In this document: positions 21,843-30,010 of the stretch, piece by piece
How positions within the stretch are numbered: the first letter of the stretch is position 1
How the letters are laid out: each line of letters starts with the position of its first letter
Assembly: GCF_052216985.1 (NCBI RefSeq)
Contig: NZ_JBQOUY010000024.1
Span: 1-35,394 of the forward strand
DNA: 35,394 bases
Direction: 5' to 3'
DNA from: Acidaminococcus fermentans_A
GTDB taxonomy: Bacteria; Bacillota; Negativicutes; Acidaminococcales; Acidaminococcaceae
The notes under the pieces: model-generated
The model's input: the letters and a program-made list of their open reading frames with translations, nothing else
Database searches by the model: none
Told to the model about the DNA's origin: nothing
Made by a program: the position numbers and the translations under genes

Positions 21843-23039
21843 ATGAATCAGATCCTGAAACTGAGAGAAGAACGCGCCAACACCTGGGAAATGGCCAAAG
21901 CTTTCCTGGAATCCCACCGGGATAAGGACGGCATGGTCTCTGCAGAAGATAGTGCCGTCTATGACCGGATGGAAGAAAAAGTGGTGGCCCTGGGAAAAGA
22001 AATCGAACGGCTGGAACGCCAGCGGAACATCGACGATGACCTGAATAAGACCATCGATACGGCCCTGAAGGGAAACCCCGGAGCCGGGCTGATGAAACCG
22101 GACGAAAAGAAAGGCCGGGCCAGTGACGCCTACACCAAAGCCTTCTGGCAGGCCTTCCGGGGGAAAGGGAACATCCAGGAAGTGAAGGATACCCTGACCA
22201 TCGGCTCCGATCCGGAAGGGGGCTATCTGGTCCCGGATGAATACGAACACACCCTGGTGGAGGCCCTCCTGGAAGAAAACTTCTTCCGGGGCTTGGCCCA
22301 TACCATCCGGACTTCTTCCGGGGACCACACTATCCCGGTAGTAGCCAGCCACGGGGAAGCGGCCTGGATGGAAGAAGGCAGTGCCTATCCGGAAAGTGAC
22401 GATACCTTCAGCCAGGTGAACCTGGGAGCCCACAAACTGGGTACGGCCATCCGGGTTTCCGAAGAGCTGATGAACGACAGCGTCTTCGACCTGGAAAGCT
22501 ACATCACCCAGGAATTTGCAAGACGTATCGGCACCAAGGAAGAAGAAGCCTTCCTGGTAGGGGACGGGAACCATAAGCCCCTGGGTGTATTCCAGGGAGC
22601 GGAAGTAGGGGTGACGGCAGCGAAAACGGCCATTACCTTCGACGACATGATGGACCTGTACCACAGCCTCCGGACTCCCTATCGGAGAAACGCTTTCTGG
22701 ATCCTGAACGATTCCACTGTGAAGGCCATACGGAAACTGAAGGACAACAACGGCAACTACATCTGGCAGCCTTCCGTCCAGATGGGCCAGCCGGACCGGA
22801 TCCTCAGCCTGCCCTACCGTACGTCCAGCTTTGTGCCGGAACTGGCGGCCGGGAACAAGGTGATCGCTCTGGGGGACTATTCCTATTACTGGATTGCCGA
22901 CCGTCAGGGCCGGAAGTTCAAGCGCCTCAGCGAGCTCTATGCGGCCAACGGACAGATCGGGTTCCTGGCCAGCGAACGGGTGGACGGCCGGCTGATCCTG
23001 CCGGAAACCGTGAAGGTCCTGGAAATCCAGGCCGGCTGA
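21843..23039 (+). CDS. Major capsid protein, HK97 fold
   Basis: 398 residues with AAGGAGG upstream. Residues ~1-85 form a charged coiled coil (LREERANTWEMAKAFLESHRDKDG, VVALGKEIERLERQR), the delta/scaffold region normally removed by the protease upstream. From about residue 110 the HK97 capsid fold follows: GGYLVPDEYEHTLVEALLEEN, AHKLGTAIRVSEELMNDSVFDLESYI, EEEAFLVGDGNHKPLGVF, FWILNDSTVKAIRKLKDNNGNYIW. It builds the icosahedral shell. Confidence 0.95.
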   Translation: MNQILKLREERANTWEMAKAFLESHRDKDGMVSAEDSAVYDRMEEKVVALGKEIERLERQRNIDDDLNKTIDTALKGNPGAGLMKPDEKKGRASDAYTKAFWQAFRGKGNIQEVKDTLTIGSDPEGGYLVPDEYEHTLVEALLEENFFRGLAHTIRTSSGDHTIPVVASHGEAAWMEEGSAYPESDDTFSQVNLGAHKLGTAIRVSEELMNDSVFDLESYITQEFARRIGTKEEEAFLVGDGNHKPLGVFQGAEVGVTAAKTAITFDDMMDLYHSLRTPYRRNAFWILNDSTVKAIRKLKDNNGNYIWQPSVQMGQPDRILSLPYRTSSFVPELAAGNKVIALGDYSYYWIADRQGRKFKRLSELYAANGQIGFLASERVDGRLILPETVKVLEIQAG

Positions 23040-23056
23040 CCAGTGAATAAAAGGAG

Positions 23057-23329
23057 ATGATGGGATTGGTGACACTGGAAGAAGCCAAAGCCTATCTGAG
23101 AGTAGACGGAAGTGAAGAAGATGAGCTGATCACCCGTCTCATCGCTTCTTCCGAGCGGCTCTGTCTGGACACCCTGCGGAAAGAAGAACCGGAAGAAACG
23201 GCGGCCTTCAAAATGGCCGTCCTTTTTTCGGTAGCCTATCTCTATGAGCACAGGGAGGATGCGGATTATCACAATCTGCTTCTCACCCTGCGCTCTCTTT
23301 TGTTTGGGGAAAGGAAGGAAGCCTTCTAG
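23057..23329 (+). CDS. Head-tail connector (gp6-like)
   Basis: 90 residues. The frame opens ATG-ATG-GGA-TTG-GTG; with AAAGGAG ending at 23055 the true start is probably TTG 23066 or GTG 23069. VTLEEAKAYLRVDGSEEDELITRLIASSERLCLDTL is the classic N-terminus of the phage DNA-packaging/connector family that stacks under the portal. Position after capsid agrees. Its stop overlaps the next start. Confidence 0.88.
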   Translation: MMGLVTLEEAKAYLRVDGSEEDELITRLIASSERLCLDTLRKEEPEETAAFKMAVLFSVAYLYEHREDADYHNLLLTLRSLLFGERKEAF

Positions 23330-23649
23330 TGAAAATCGGGAAGATGGATAAACGGATTACCCTTCTTAGGCCTATTCCTTCCGAAGACGGGTACGGGGGC
23401 TTTCATACGGACTATAAAGAAGAAGGGAAAATCTGGGCCCAGGTGATCCAGACAAACTATGCCGAACAGGAAGCCCAGGGGACTCCCATGAATCGGGAGC
23501 AATTGCGTCTCAAAATCCGGCCCCGCAAGGATTTGAAACGGGGATGGAGACTGAGGCTCGCTGGAGAACTGTACGAAATCGAGACCGTGGACAATACTTA
23601 CCGGGACAGTACCACGCTGATCGTCCATCGGTATGAACAGGGGGTGTAG
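23329..23649 (+). CDS. Head closure / head-tail adaptor protein
   Basis: 106 residues, GTG start overlapping the connector stop by one base. The sequence (KMDKRITLLRPIPSEDGYGGFHTDYKEEGKIWAQV, MNREQLRLKIRPRKDL, YEIETVDNTYRDSTTLIVHRYEQ) fits the SPP1 gp16-type adaptor family, a small beta-barrel that closes the packaged head. Confidence 0.88.
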   Translation: MKIGKMDKRITLLRPIPSEDGYGGFHTDYKEEGKIWAQVIQTNYAEQEAQGTPMNREQLRLKIRPRKDLKRGWRLRLAGELYEIETVDNTYRDSTTLIVHRYEQGV

Positions 23650-23651
23650 CC

Positions 23652-24095
23652 ATGGCTGTTTTTACGGTAAAAGTCCCGGAAGGGGAACTGAGCAAAGCCA
23701 TCCGGCAGATTTCCGCCTGGGATGGAAAGACCCGTCTCCGGGTGGAAGCGGCCCTCAAAAGAGGAACCAATGCGGTATACCGGGAGGCCCGGCAGCGGGT
23801 CCCGATCCGGTCGGGGAAGCTGAAAAAATCCATCAGGCAGCGGTTTTCCACCGTGAAGCTGGAAGGGCAGGTGTTCAGCAACCAGCCCTATGCCCATCTG
23901 GTGGAATTCGGCAGCCGGGCCCATACGGTAAAGCCCAGGAAGAAAAAGGCTCTCCGGTTTTTCCGGGGCGGGCCTGTCTTTACGAAACGGGCCAGGATCC
24001 CGGCTCAATCCGGAAAACCCTTCTTCAAGCCGGCCTACGACTACGTGGAACCTCAGCTGATCCAGGAAGTGAAGAAAGCGATCCGTGAACCATGA
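23652..24095 (+). CDS. HK97 gp10-like tail completion protein
   Basis: 147 residues. AVKRGTNAVYREARQRVPIRSGKLKKSI-type sequence (here ALKRGTNAVYREARQRVPIR) followed by YAHLVEFGSRAHTVKPRKKKALRF is the hallmark of the HK97 gp10 family. It acts at the neck or tail end. It overlaps the next gene by 4 bases. Confidence 0.9.
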   Translation: MAVFTVKVPEGELSKAIRQISAWDGKTRLRVEAALKRGTNAVYREARQRVPIRSGKLKKSIRQRFSTVKLEGQVFSNQPYAHLVEFGSRAHTVKPRKKKALRFFRGGPVFTKRARIPAQSGKPFFKPAYDYVEPQLIQEVKKAIREP

Positions 24096-24496
24096 AGAGA
24101 TTACCCAACAATGCCATCCACAAGGCCCTGGTGGCCTTTTTGAGAGAACACACAGGACTGGCGGTCTATGACTATGTGCCCCAGGAAGCGGTGCTGCCGT
24201 TTATCACCCTGGGGACCATGACCGTCCAGGACAAATCCACGAAAACCGAGGACATGACTCACCTGTCGGCCCACATCCACATTTATAGCAGCTATAAAGG
24301 CCGGTACGAAATCAACTCCCTGGCGGAGAAGCTCATCAACCTATTCGGAATGGAGCAGTTGGACCTTACGGGAGACGAGTTCTACGTAAGCGCCCAGGGA
24401 GTGGATTTCTACGAAACCTACCCGGAAGATGAAACCGGGTACAGCGGGGTGATCACCCTGGAAGTCCTCATCCAAAACATCCATAAGGAGGAGTAA
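24092..24496 (+). CDS. Tail terminator-like protein (DUF3168)
   Basis: 134 residues. LVAFLREHTGLAVYDYVPQEAVLPFITLGT and the following HIHIYSSYKGRYEINSLAEKLINLF are typical of DUF3168, the gp11-type tail terminator that caps the tail tube. Order between gp10-like and tail tube genes agrees with this. Confidence 0.87.
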   Translation: MKRLPNNAIHKALVAFLREHTGLAVYDYVPQEAVLPFITLGTMTVQDKSTKTEDMTHLSAHIHIYSSYKGRYEINSLAEKLINLFGMEQLDLTGDEFYVSAQGVDFYETYPEDETGYSGVITLEVLIQNIHKEE

Positions 24497-24497
24497 T

Positions 24498-24980
24498 ATG
24501 GCAACCACCACTTTTCCCAGCCGGAGCGAAGCCTCCAATACGGCTACTGCCGGCAAGGATTATTTGATCTATCTGAACGCCGGGGAATCCGACACCAATC
24601 CCACCTGGCTGCTGTTAGGGGGTCAGCGGAGCGGGGACCTGACCCGGCAGGCGGATGAAATCGACGCCAGCAGCAAAACGTCCAGCGGGTGGAAATCCAC
24701 CATCCCGGGTCTCCGGAACTGGTCCCTGGATCTGGAGTCCGTGTATCTGGCAGGAGACAAGGGAGCCCGGTTCCTGGAAGCCTCTTTCCTGGCCGGGAAG
24801 CAGGTCCACATCAAATTCGAATATCCGGACAAGAGCTATGTAACCGGCTGGGGTTCCGTGACGGAATGCAGCCTGTCCACCCCTCATGATGACGTGGCCA
24901 CCCTCTCCGGGACCATTTCCGGGGACGGACCCCTCAGTGAACTGAAGAGTGCGGCCGGAACAGTAATTGAGAATGGCTGA
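24498..24980 (+). CDS. Major tail tube protein (TP901-1 family)
   Basis: 160 residues with AAGGAGGAG before ATG. AGKDYLIYLNAGESDTNPTWLLLGGQRSGDLTRQADEIDAS, SGWKSTIPGLRNWSLDLESV and DDVATLSGTISGDGPL identify the TP901-1-type major tail protein. It forms the hexameric rings of a long, non-contractile tail, supporting a siphovirus. Confidence 0.92.
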   Translation: MATTTFPSRSEASNTATAGKDYLIYLNAGESDTNPTWLLLGGQRSGDLTRQADEIDASSKTSSGWKSTIPGLRNWSLDLESVYLAGDKGARFLEASFLAGKQVHIKFEYPDKSYVTGWGSVTECSLSTPHDDVATLSGTISGDGPLSELKSAAGTVIENG

Positions 24981-24998
24981 TAGGAGGTATTACATTCT

Positions 24999-25373
24999 AT
25001 GAAGAAAATCGACTTTGAAGTCTTTGGCCCCGGCCAGTACCTGTATTTCGATATCGGCCGGCTGATTCAGGTGGAGAATCTCACGGGCAAAAGTGCCGGG
25101 GACATTATCCGGAACCAGGAACTGAATCTGGGAATCCTGACGGCGCTTCTCTCCATCGGCCTCCGGCAGCATGGCATCAAGAATCCCCAGTGGTATGCCA
25201 ATAAGATGCAGGAGCTGATTGACGAAGGCCACGAGATGGACGAATTCGTCCAGCCGGTGGTGAAGGCCATCGCCGGGTCCGGCATCCTGGGGAAAGAAGT
25301 GTACTACGCCATCTTCCCGGAAGAGGACCCGGGTAAAGACCAGGCGAAGGGGAAAACGAAGCCAAAAAACTGA
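24999..25373 (+). CDS. Tail assembly chaperone, short form (G-like)
   Basis: 124 residues with AGGAGGT upstream of ATG. EVFGPGQYLYFDIGRLIQVENLTGKSAGDIIRNQELNLGILTALLSIGLRQHG matches small tail chaperones found between the tail tube and tape measure genes. Most ribosomes should stop here; a minority should shift frame at 25364-25370. Confidence 0.85.
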   Translation: MKKIDFEVFGPGQYLYFDIGRLIQVENLTGKSAGDIIRNQELNLGILTALLSIGLRQHGIKNPQWYANKMQELIDEGHEMDEFVQPVVKAIAGSGILGKEVYYAIFPEEDPGKDQAKGKTKPKN

Positions 25374-25720
25374 CGGCGGGACAGGAAGAAGTCCCGTCTT
25401 TTAACGACTGGCTGGGGTGGGCGGAAGAAGTGGCCTATGGGATGCTTCATCTTCTGCCTGCCCAGTTTTATGCCATGACGCCACTGGAACTGGACCGGAT
25501 GGCCGAGTGCCGGGCCAAGGATGAACAACGGAAAAAGTGGGAGACCGCCTACTGGGTGGCCTGCCTGATGAGCGTCCATACGAGAAAACCGGTACGGACG
25601 GAGAAGCTGATGAAACCCTTCCTGCCTAAGAAAACAGGCAGTGAAATCGCGGCAGAGCGGGATGCCTTCTTCGAGGAATTCAGACGGAAAGGAGCTGACG
25701 GATATGGCAACCATCGCTGA
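24999..25720 (+). CDS. Tail assembly chaperone, -1 frameshift product
   Basis: The zero-frame ORF ends at TGA 25371-25373. The slippery heptamer A AAA AAC (25364-25370) lies in register directly before this stop. A -1 shift continues with CTG 25370 and reads open to 25720, giving about 240 residues: the short chaperone plus SFNDWLGWAEEVAYGMLHLL, RMAECRAKDEQRKKWETAYW, FFEEFRRKGADGYGNHR. This reproduces the G/GT arrangement of lambda, in which a minor fusion product helps assemble the tape measure. No independent start with a good ribosome site is seen for the second half. Confidence 0.75.
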
Positions 25721-28700
25721 CCTTCTGGTCAAAATCGGAGCGGATACCTCCGATCTCCGGAAAGAACTCAATACAACCAAACGTCAGATCAAGACCGCCT
25801 TCGGGAGCGAGGCTCTGGACGTTTCGAAGAAATCCCTGGCCGTCTTAGGCGGCATCGGGGCCGGCCTGGCTGCCCTGGGAGTGGCTTCTGTAAAAGCAGG
25901 GGCCAGTCTCCAGAGTACCAAGACCGCCTTCACCAATATGCTGGGGAGCGCGGAAAAAGCCCAGGACTTTCTGGCCAAGATGCAGGACTTTGCGGCCAAG
26001 ACTCCTTTTGAATTTAGCCAGGTGTCCCAGGCGGCCCAGAAGTTCATCGCCTTTGGGTTCTCTGCAGAACAGGTTATACCGACCCTTACGGCAGTTGGGG
26101 ATGCCGCGGCTGGGGTCGGTCTTGGGGCGGAAGGCATCAACCGGATCACCCTGGCTTTGGGCCAGATGGCCGCCAAGTCCAAGGTCCAGGCCGGTGAAAT
26201 GATGCAGCTTACCGAAACCGGGATACCTGCCTGGAAGATGCTGGCGGACCAGATCGGGGTTTCCGTACCGGAAGCCATGGACAGGGTGTCCAAAGGAGCC
26301 ATTGATGCGGCAACGGGCATTACGGCTTTGGTCAGTGGTATGGAACAGTCTTTCGGGGGCATGATGGATCAGCAGAGTGAGACCATCAGCGGCACCTGGT
26401 CCACCCTCATGGATGGACTGGAACAGTCGGCGGCCCAAGTGGGCCTCCAGATTGCGGAAGCCCTAAACCTGCCGGGGATCTTCCAGTCCTTAGGGGATAT
26501 GCTGACCAACTTTGCAGCCACCGTCCAGTCTTCTGGTCTTACAGAAGCGCTCCTGACAGCCATTCCCCCTGAATTCCAGGCCGGACTCCTGCTTATTGTA
26601 TCCACCTTGACCGGCCTTGCCATTCCGGCCATTGGGCTTTTTGTGACGAAGGTGGCTCTCATGGCCGCGCCCTTTCTGGCGGCGGTTGCAGCGGCAGCTC
26701 CTTTTATTGGGGTAGCAGCGGCAATGGCCACGGCCCTCTATGCCATCTGGAAAAGCGGGATGACCGTAGAAGATGTGCTGGGAACCATGGGCATTAAAAT
26801 GGAAACAGTCACCCGGGCTGTGGATGCAGTACAGACTATGATGAGCGCGGCGGCCCAGTCCATTATTGCCAACCTTCAGGCTCTGGAACCGGTGTTCACC
26901 TTGGTGGCTGCCGTGATGGGGGCAGCTTTCTATGCAGCCCTGCAGGTGATTGGCGGGGTAGTGAACGGAGTGCTGAACTTCATCAGCGTCCTTAGCGAAT
27001 GTGTGACCTGGATCCTGAACGCTTTTACCTATCTGGTAGAAGGCATTGGGTCCTGTATCGATGAAGTAGGAAGCATCCTGTCCGACATGGCCGGCAGCAT
27101 CCTTCCCTCCTGGGCCTCTAGTGCCCTTTCTACCATTGCCAACTTTGTCAGTGAAGCCATTAGTTGGCTCTCCAGCTTGATCCAGAAAATCCTGGAAACC
27201 AACAATGCTCTGGGTTCCATGGGTGGCGAAAGCGGTGGAGAAGGTGGCGGGGGCAGTAGCACTCCTGCCAAACGGGAATTCAAGCTGCCGGACTTCAGCA
27301 ATCTTCGAGGGGGAGGTGGGGATATCCCAGTTCCTTCTGGAGGTGGAGGAGGCGGCGGTGGTTCTGGTGGTGGCGGAGGGGGAGGAAGCTCCAGAGAAAC
27401 AGATCAGTTGGCCAATGCCGCTATTCAGACCAGTAAGAGTATCGAAGAAGAATGGTTCCGGACCTTCCAGACCAAGAGTGCCCTGGTGGATCGTTGGTAC
27501 AAGGAAGAAACGGACGAACTGGAAAAATCCCGGTCTGCCAACGAGAACTACGAACGGGATAAGACCCGTCTGGCAGAGCTATATGCCCAGAAGCGCCTGG
27601 ACGCCCTTTCGGAAGAACAGGCCAAAAACCGGGAACTGATGAACAAAGCCCGGGACCTGTCTTTTGATGCCGTTACTGCCAAACTTACCCTCTATGGTTC
27701 CAAACAGGAACAGGAAGTCATGAAGATGCAGTCCGACATGGAAAAGGCCGTGGCGTCCATTGATGACAAGTACGCCAAGCTGTCCCAGGACTTTATTTCT
27801 TTGACGGCCAGTGAAAAGGCTGTATTCCTGAACGCTCTGAAGGAAAAAGGCATCGCCTATGAACAGGCCAGTGCCAACGAGATTGCCTTTGACAAACAGG
27901 CCAATCTGGAAAAAGCAGCAGCCTACAAAAGCTATATGGAGGAACGGAACGCCTACTTTGCCCAGGGGAAAGACATCCAGGCAGCTCTGGATGAAGCCTA
28001 CAACCAGAATTCCCTGGCCATGCTGCAGGAGACCCTGACGGCTGAGATGGCCCTCCGCCAAAGCAACATTGACGCAGAGAAATCTCTGATGGATACCTAC
28101 CAGGAAGCCTATATGAATGCCCACATGGGAACCCTGGAACTGATCGCGGACATGGCTTCCACCACTTTAAGTGGTCTGGAGACCGCCTTCACAGATATCC
28201 TGACAGGAGCAAAAAACGCCAAGGATGCCTTTCTGGATCTGGGGAAGGCCATGCTGAAGACCATTGCCAGCTATTTCTCCCAGATGCTCTCCGGGATGTT
28301 GGTGACGGCCCTATTCGGGGATAAGCTCAATGCGGCCAGTGCCGCCAAGACGGTGGCTCAGGGAACGGCAGCGGCCGGGGCTCTGGCTCCTGCGGCCTGG
28401 CTGAAACTGGTCATCGACCCGTCTGCAGGTCCCATCGCTACGGGCCTTCTGACGGGAGGTACGTCCGCGGCAGTGGGCATCGGCATGGCAGCAGCTGCGT
28501 CCAATACGGCTGCCGGTGCGGCCCAGGGAGCGGGGAAGACTCCTCATTATGCCAAAGGCGGCTATTTTACAAGACCTCTTATTGGTGTCCTGGGGGATGC
28601 CGGTGACGAAGTGGCCTTACCCCTGAACAGGGCGGTGTTCGACAGCATTGCCGAAGGCATCACAAATTCCAGCGAATCTACGGACAACCGGGAAATGAAC

Positions 28701-28802
28701 ACCACGTTCAACAACTACGGAGACATCAACAACGCCGCAGATCTGGATGATCTGATGGATGGCTTCACCGATGCTGTCCTGGCAGGACTGAGAGGAGCGT
28801 AA
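25704..28802 (+). CDS. Tail tape measure protein
   Basis: 1032 residues from ATG 25704, with GGAAAGGAG upstream; it overlaps the frameshift product by 17 bases. The N-terminus MATIADLLVKIGADTSDLRK, then the tape measure domain (SLQSTKTAFTNMLGSAEKAQDFLAKMQDFAAKTPFEFSQV, KVQAGEMMQLTETGIPAWKMLADQIG) identifies the family. Several hydrophobic segments lie at ~300-480, a Gly-rich linker (GGGGGGGGSGGGGGGG) at ~550-575, then coiled coil, then Ala/Gly-rich membrane-like segments and LIGVLGDAGDEVALPLNRAVFDSIAEGI near the end. It sets tail length and helps DNA enter the cell. The length suggests a tail of roughly 150 nm by the usual 1.5 angstrom per residue rule. Confidence 0.95.
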   Translation: MATIADLLVKIGADTSDLRKELNTTKRQIKTAFGSEALDVSKKSLAVLGGIGAGLAALGVASVKAGASLQSTKTAFTNMLGSAEKAQDFLAKMQDFAAKTPFEFSQVSQAAQKFIAFGFSAEQVIPTLTAVGDAAAGVGLGAEGINRITLALGQMAAKSKVQAGEMMQLTETGIPAWKMLADQIGVSVPEAMDRVSKGAIDAATGITALVSGMEQSFGGMMDQQSETISGTWSTLMDGLEQSAAQVGLQIAEALNLPGIFQSLGDMLTNFAATVQSSGLTEALLTAIPPEFQAGLLLIVSTLTGLAIPAIGLFVTKVALMAAPFLAAVAAAAPFIGVAAAMATALYAIWKSGMTVEDVLGTMGIKMETVTRAVDAVQTMMSAAAQSIIANLQALEPVFTLVAAVMGAAFYAALQVIGGVVNGVLNFISVLSECVTWILNAFTYLVEGIGSCIDEVGSILSDMAGSILPSWASSALSTIANFVSEAISWLSSLIQKILETNNALGSMGGESGGEGGGGSSTPAKREFKLPDFSNLRGGGGDIPVPSGGGGGGGGSGGGGGGGSSRETDQLANAAIQTSKSIEEEWFRTFQTKSALVDRWYKEETDELEKSRSANENYERDKTRLAELYAQKRLDALSEEQAKNRELMNKARDLSFDAVTAKLTLYGSKQEQEVMKMQSDMEKAVASIDDKYAKLSQDFISLTASEKAVFLNALKEKGIAYEQASANEIAFDKQANLEKAAAYKSYMEERNAYFAQGKDIQAALDEAYNQNSLAMLQETLTAEMALRQSNIDAEKSLMDTYQEAYMNAHMGTLELIADMASTTLSGLETAFTDILTGAKNAKDAFLDLGKAMLKTIASYFSQMLSGMLVTALFGDKLNAASAAKTVAQGTAAAGALAPAAWLKLVIDPSAGPIATGLLTGGTSAAVGIGMAAAASNTAAGAAQGAGKTPHYAKGGYFTRPLIGVLGDAGDEVALPLNRAVFDSIAEGITNSSESTDNREMNTTFNNYGDINNAADLDDLMDGFTDAVLAGLRGA

Positions 28803-28854
28803 AGCCAACCGTTGGAACAATTTTACTTATACCTGAATTTAATAGCTTTCTACA

Positions 28855-28886
28855 AGGGCGCCGGAAAACCGGCTGCCCTATCTTTA
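28855..28886 (+). terminator. Strong hairpin after the tape measure gene
   Basis: AGGGC (28855-28859) pairs with GCCCT (28875-28879) and GCCGG (28860-28864) with CCGGC (28869-28873), loop AAAA, one bulged T, followed by ATCTTTA. It isolates the secreted-protein gene from upstream tail transcription. A CCAAC-C-GTTGG palindrome lies at 28805-28815. Confidence 0.6.
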
Positions 28887-28909
28887 TGCACAAAAAGGAG
28901 AGATGCACG

Positions 28910-29188
28910 ATGAAGAACATGAAAATGATGGCAATGACTCTGGCCCTGGTAGCTGGCATTGCGGGAACGGCTTTTGCTACTGACATCCGCGAAATCGTGG
29001 GGGATCCTGGAACTGGAATCACGGATCGGAACCCCACCTGCTACCAGAAACGGATGGTCAATGGACACCTGATTGAATCCTACGTGGAAAATGATGTGGC
29101 CATCACCAAACAGGATGGTGACGTGGTAATCCGGTATGAAATTAATCATGGGGACTTCGTTCCCTTTGATCAGGATTCCAACAACTGA
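28910..29188 (+). CDS. Small secreted (periplasmic) protein
   Basis: 92 residues from ATG 28910, with AAGGAGAG 7 bases upstream; an earlier ATG at 28886 lacks a site. A clear signal peptide (MKNMKMMAMTLALVAGIAGT, cleavage after AFA) is followed by ~68 residues (DIREIVGDPGTGITDRNPTCYQKRMVNGHLIESYVEND, EINHGDFVPFDQDSNN) that I do not recognise. One cysteine, no lipobox. A signal peptide is odd in a tail operon. A hairpin upstream suggests separate expression. Possible roles are superinfection exclusion or host surface change in the lysogen. Confidence 0.65.
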   Translation: MKNMKMMAMTLALVAGIAGTAFATDIREIVGDPGTGITDRNPTCYQKRMVNGHLIESYVENDVAITKQDGDVVIRYEINHGDFVPFDQDSNN

Positions 29189-29224
29189 TAAAAAACGGTA
29201 GTGGGAACCAGGAGGTGAAAGAGC

Positions 29225-30010
29225 ATGTTTCCGGAAAGAAAAGAAAACGAACAGAATTTTACCATCACCAAAGACGGGGTGGAATACAAGCTGCCGGTCC
29301 ATTGGAGCCTTACGGACAGCGGCAGCTATACTTTTCGGAGCAAGCTCCAGTCCCGGGCCTTTGCCCATGGAAGTGATGCAGTGGGGGATGGAAAGATTGA
29401 CGGACGGACTCTCCAGGTGGAGTTTTCCATGGAAGGTGCTACGGAAGAAGACCATGACGAAGTGCTGAACGAAGCCTATACCTTCTTTGGCCAGACTGAC
29501 TATTCCTTGATGGCAGGTCGGCCAGACCGGGTTTACCATGTGGCCTGCCTGTCGAAAATCAAGCACAAGTTTGAGAACGGGTTCAAGCAGAGAAGGAGCA
29601 ACATCACTGTTTCCCTTCTCCTGGCAGATCCGTTCCGGTATGAAGCTCAGGAATCCAAGGTGGTATTCACCTTTCCCCAGGCTACAGTGCAGGCGGAAAT
29701 GGTGCTCCATAATCTGGGGAGCGTGGATACCCCTCTTACCTTTCGCTTTATTCCCATAGACCGGATGACCAATCTGACTGTCTGGCACCAGGAGGCCAAA
29801 GAGAAGTTCACCCTGACGGATGCCCTGCTGGTAGCCCCCAAGACCTCCATTGTGAATGGCCGGGAAGGGACAGTCTGGCGGGATAAAGACAACAGCATCA
29901 ATGCCTTTACGGGCACCTTCCTCCATGCCAAACCGGGAGCCAACCTCTTTCTGTACACAGGAGGAGCGGGCACGGTGGAAATTACCTATACCAACAGGTG
30001 GTTTGTATGA
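29225..30010 (+). CDS. Distal tail protein (Dit-like)
   Basis: 261 residues, AGGAGG upstream. YTFRSKLQSRAFAHGSDAVGDGKIDGRTLQVEFSM, YHVACLSKIKHKFENGFKQRRSNITVSLLLADPFRY and a C-terminal galectin-like half are typical of siphoviral distal tail proteins. It forms the hub ring between tail tube and baseplate. It overlaps the next start by ATGA. Confidence 0.85.
   Translation: MFPERKENEQNFTITKDGVEYKLPVHWSLTDSGSYTFRSKLQSRAFAHGSDAVGDGKIDGRTLQVEFSMEGATEEDHDEVLNEAYTFFGQTDYSLMAGRPDRVYHVACLSKIKHKFENGFKQRRSNITVSLLLADPFRYEAQESKVVFTFPQATVQAEMVLHNLGSVDTPLTFRFIPIDRMTNLTVWHQEAKEKFTLTDALLVAPKTSIVNGREGTVWRDKDNSINAFTGTFLHAKPGANLFLYTGGAGTVEITYTNRWFV

Noticed and set aside
21633..23075. Minus-strand frame of 480 codons opposite the capsid gene; similar ones at 9965-11242, 12505-14235, 15442-16800, 17921-19066, 29986-31152 and 33730-34644
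   Set aside because: All lie opposite recognised phage genes, lack ribosome sites and show no family features. They are by-products of codon bias.
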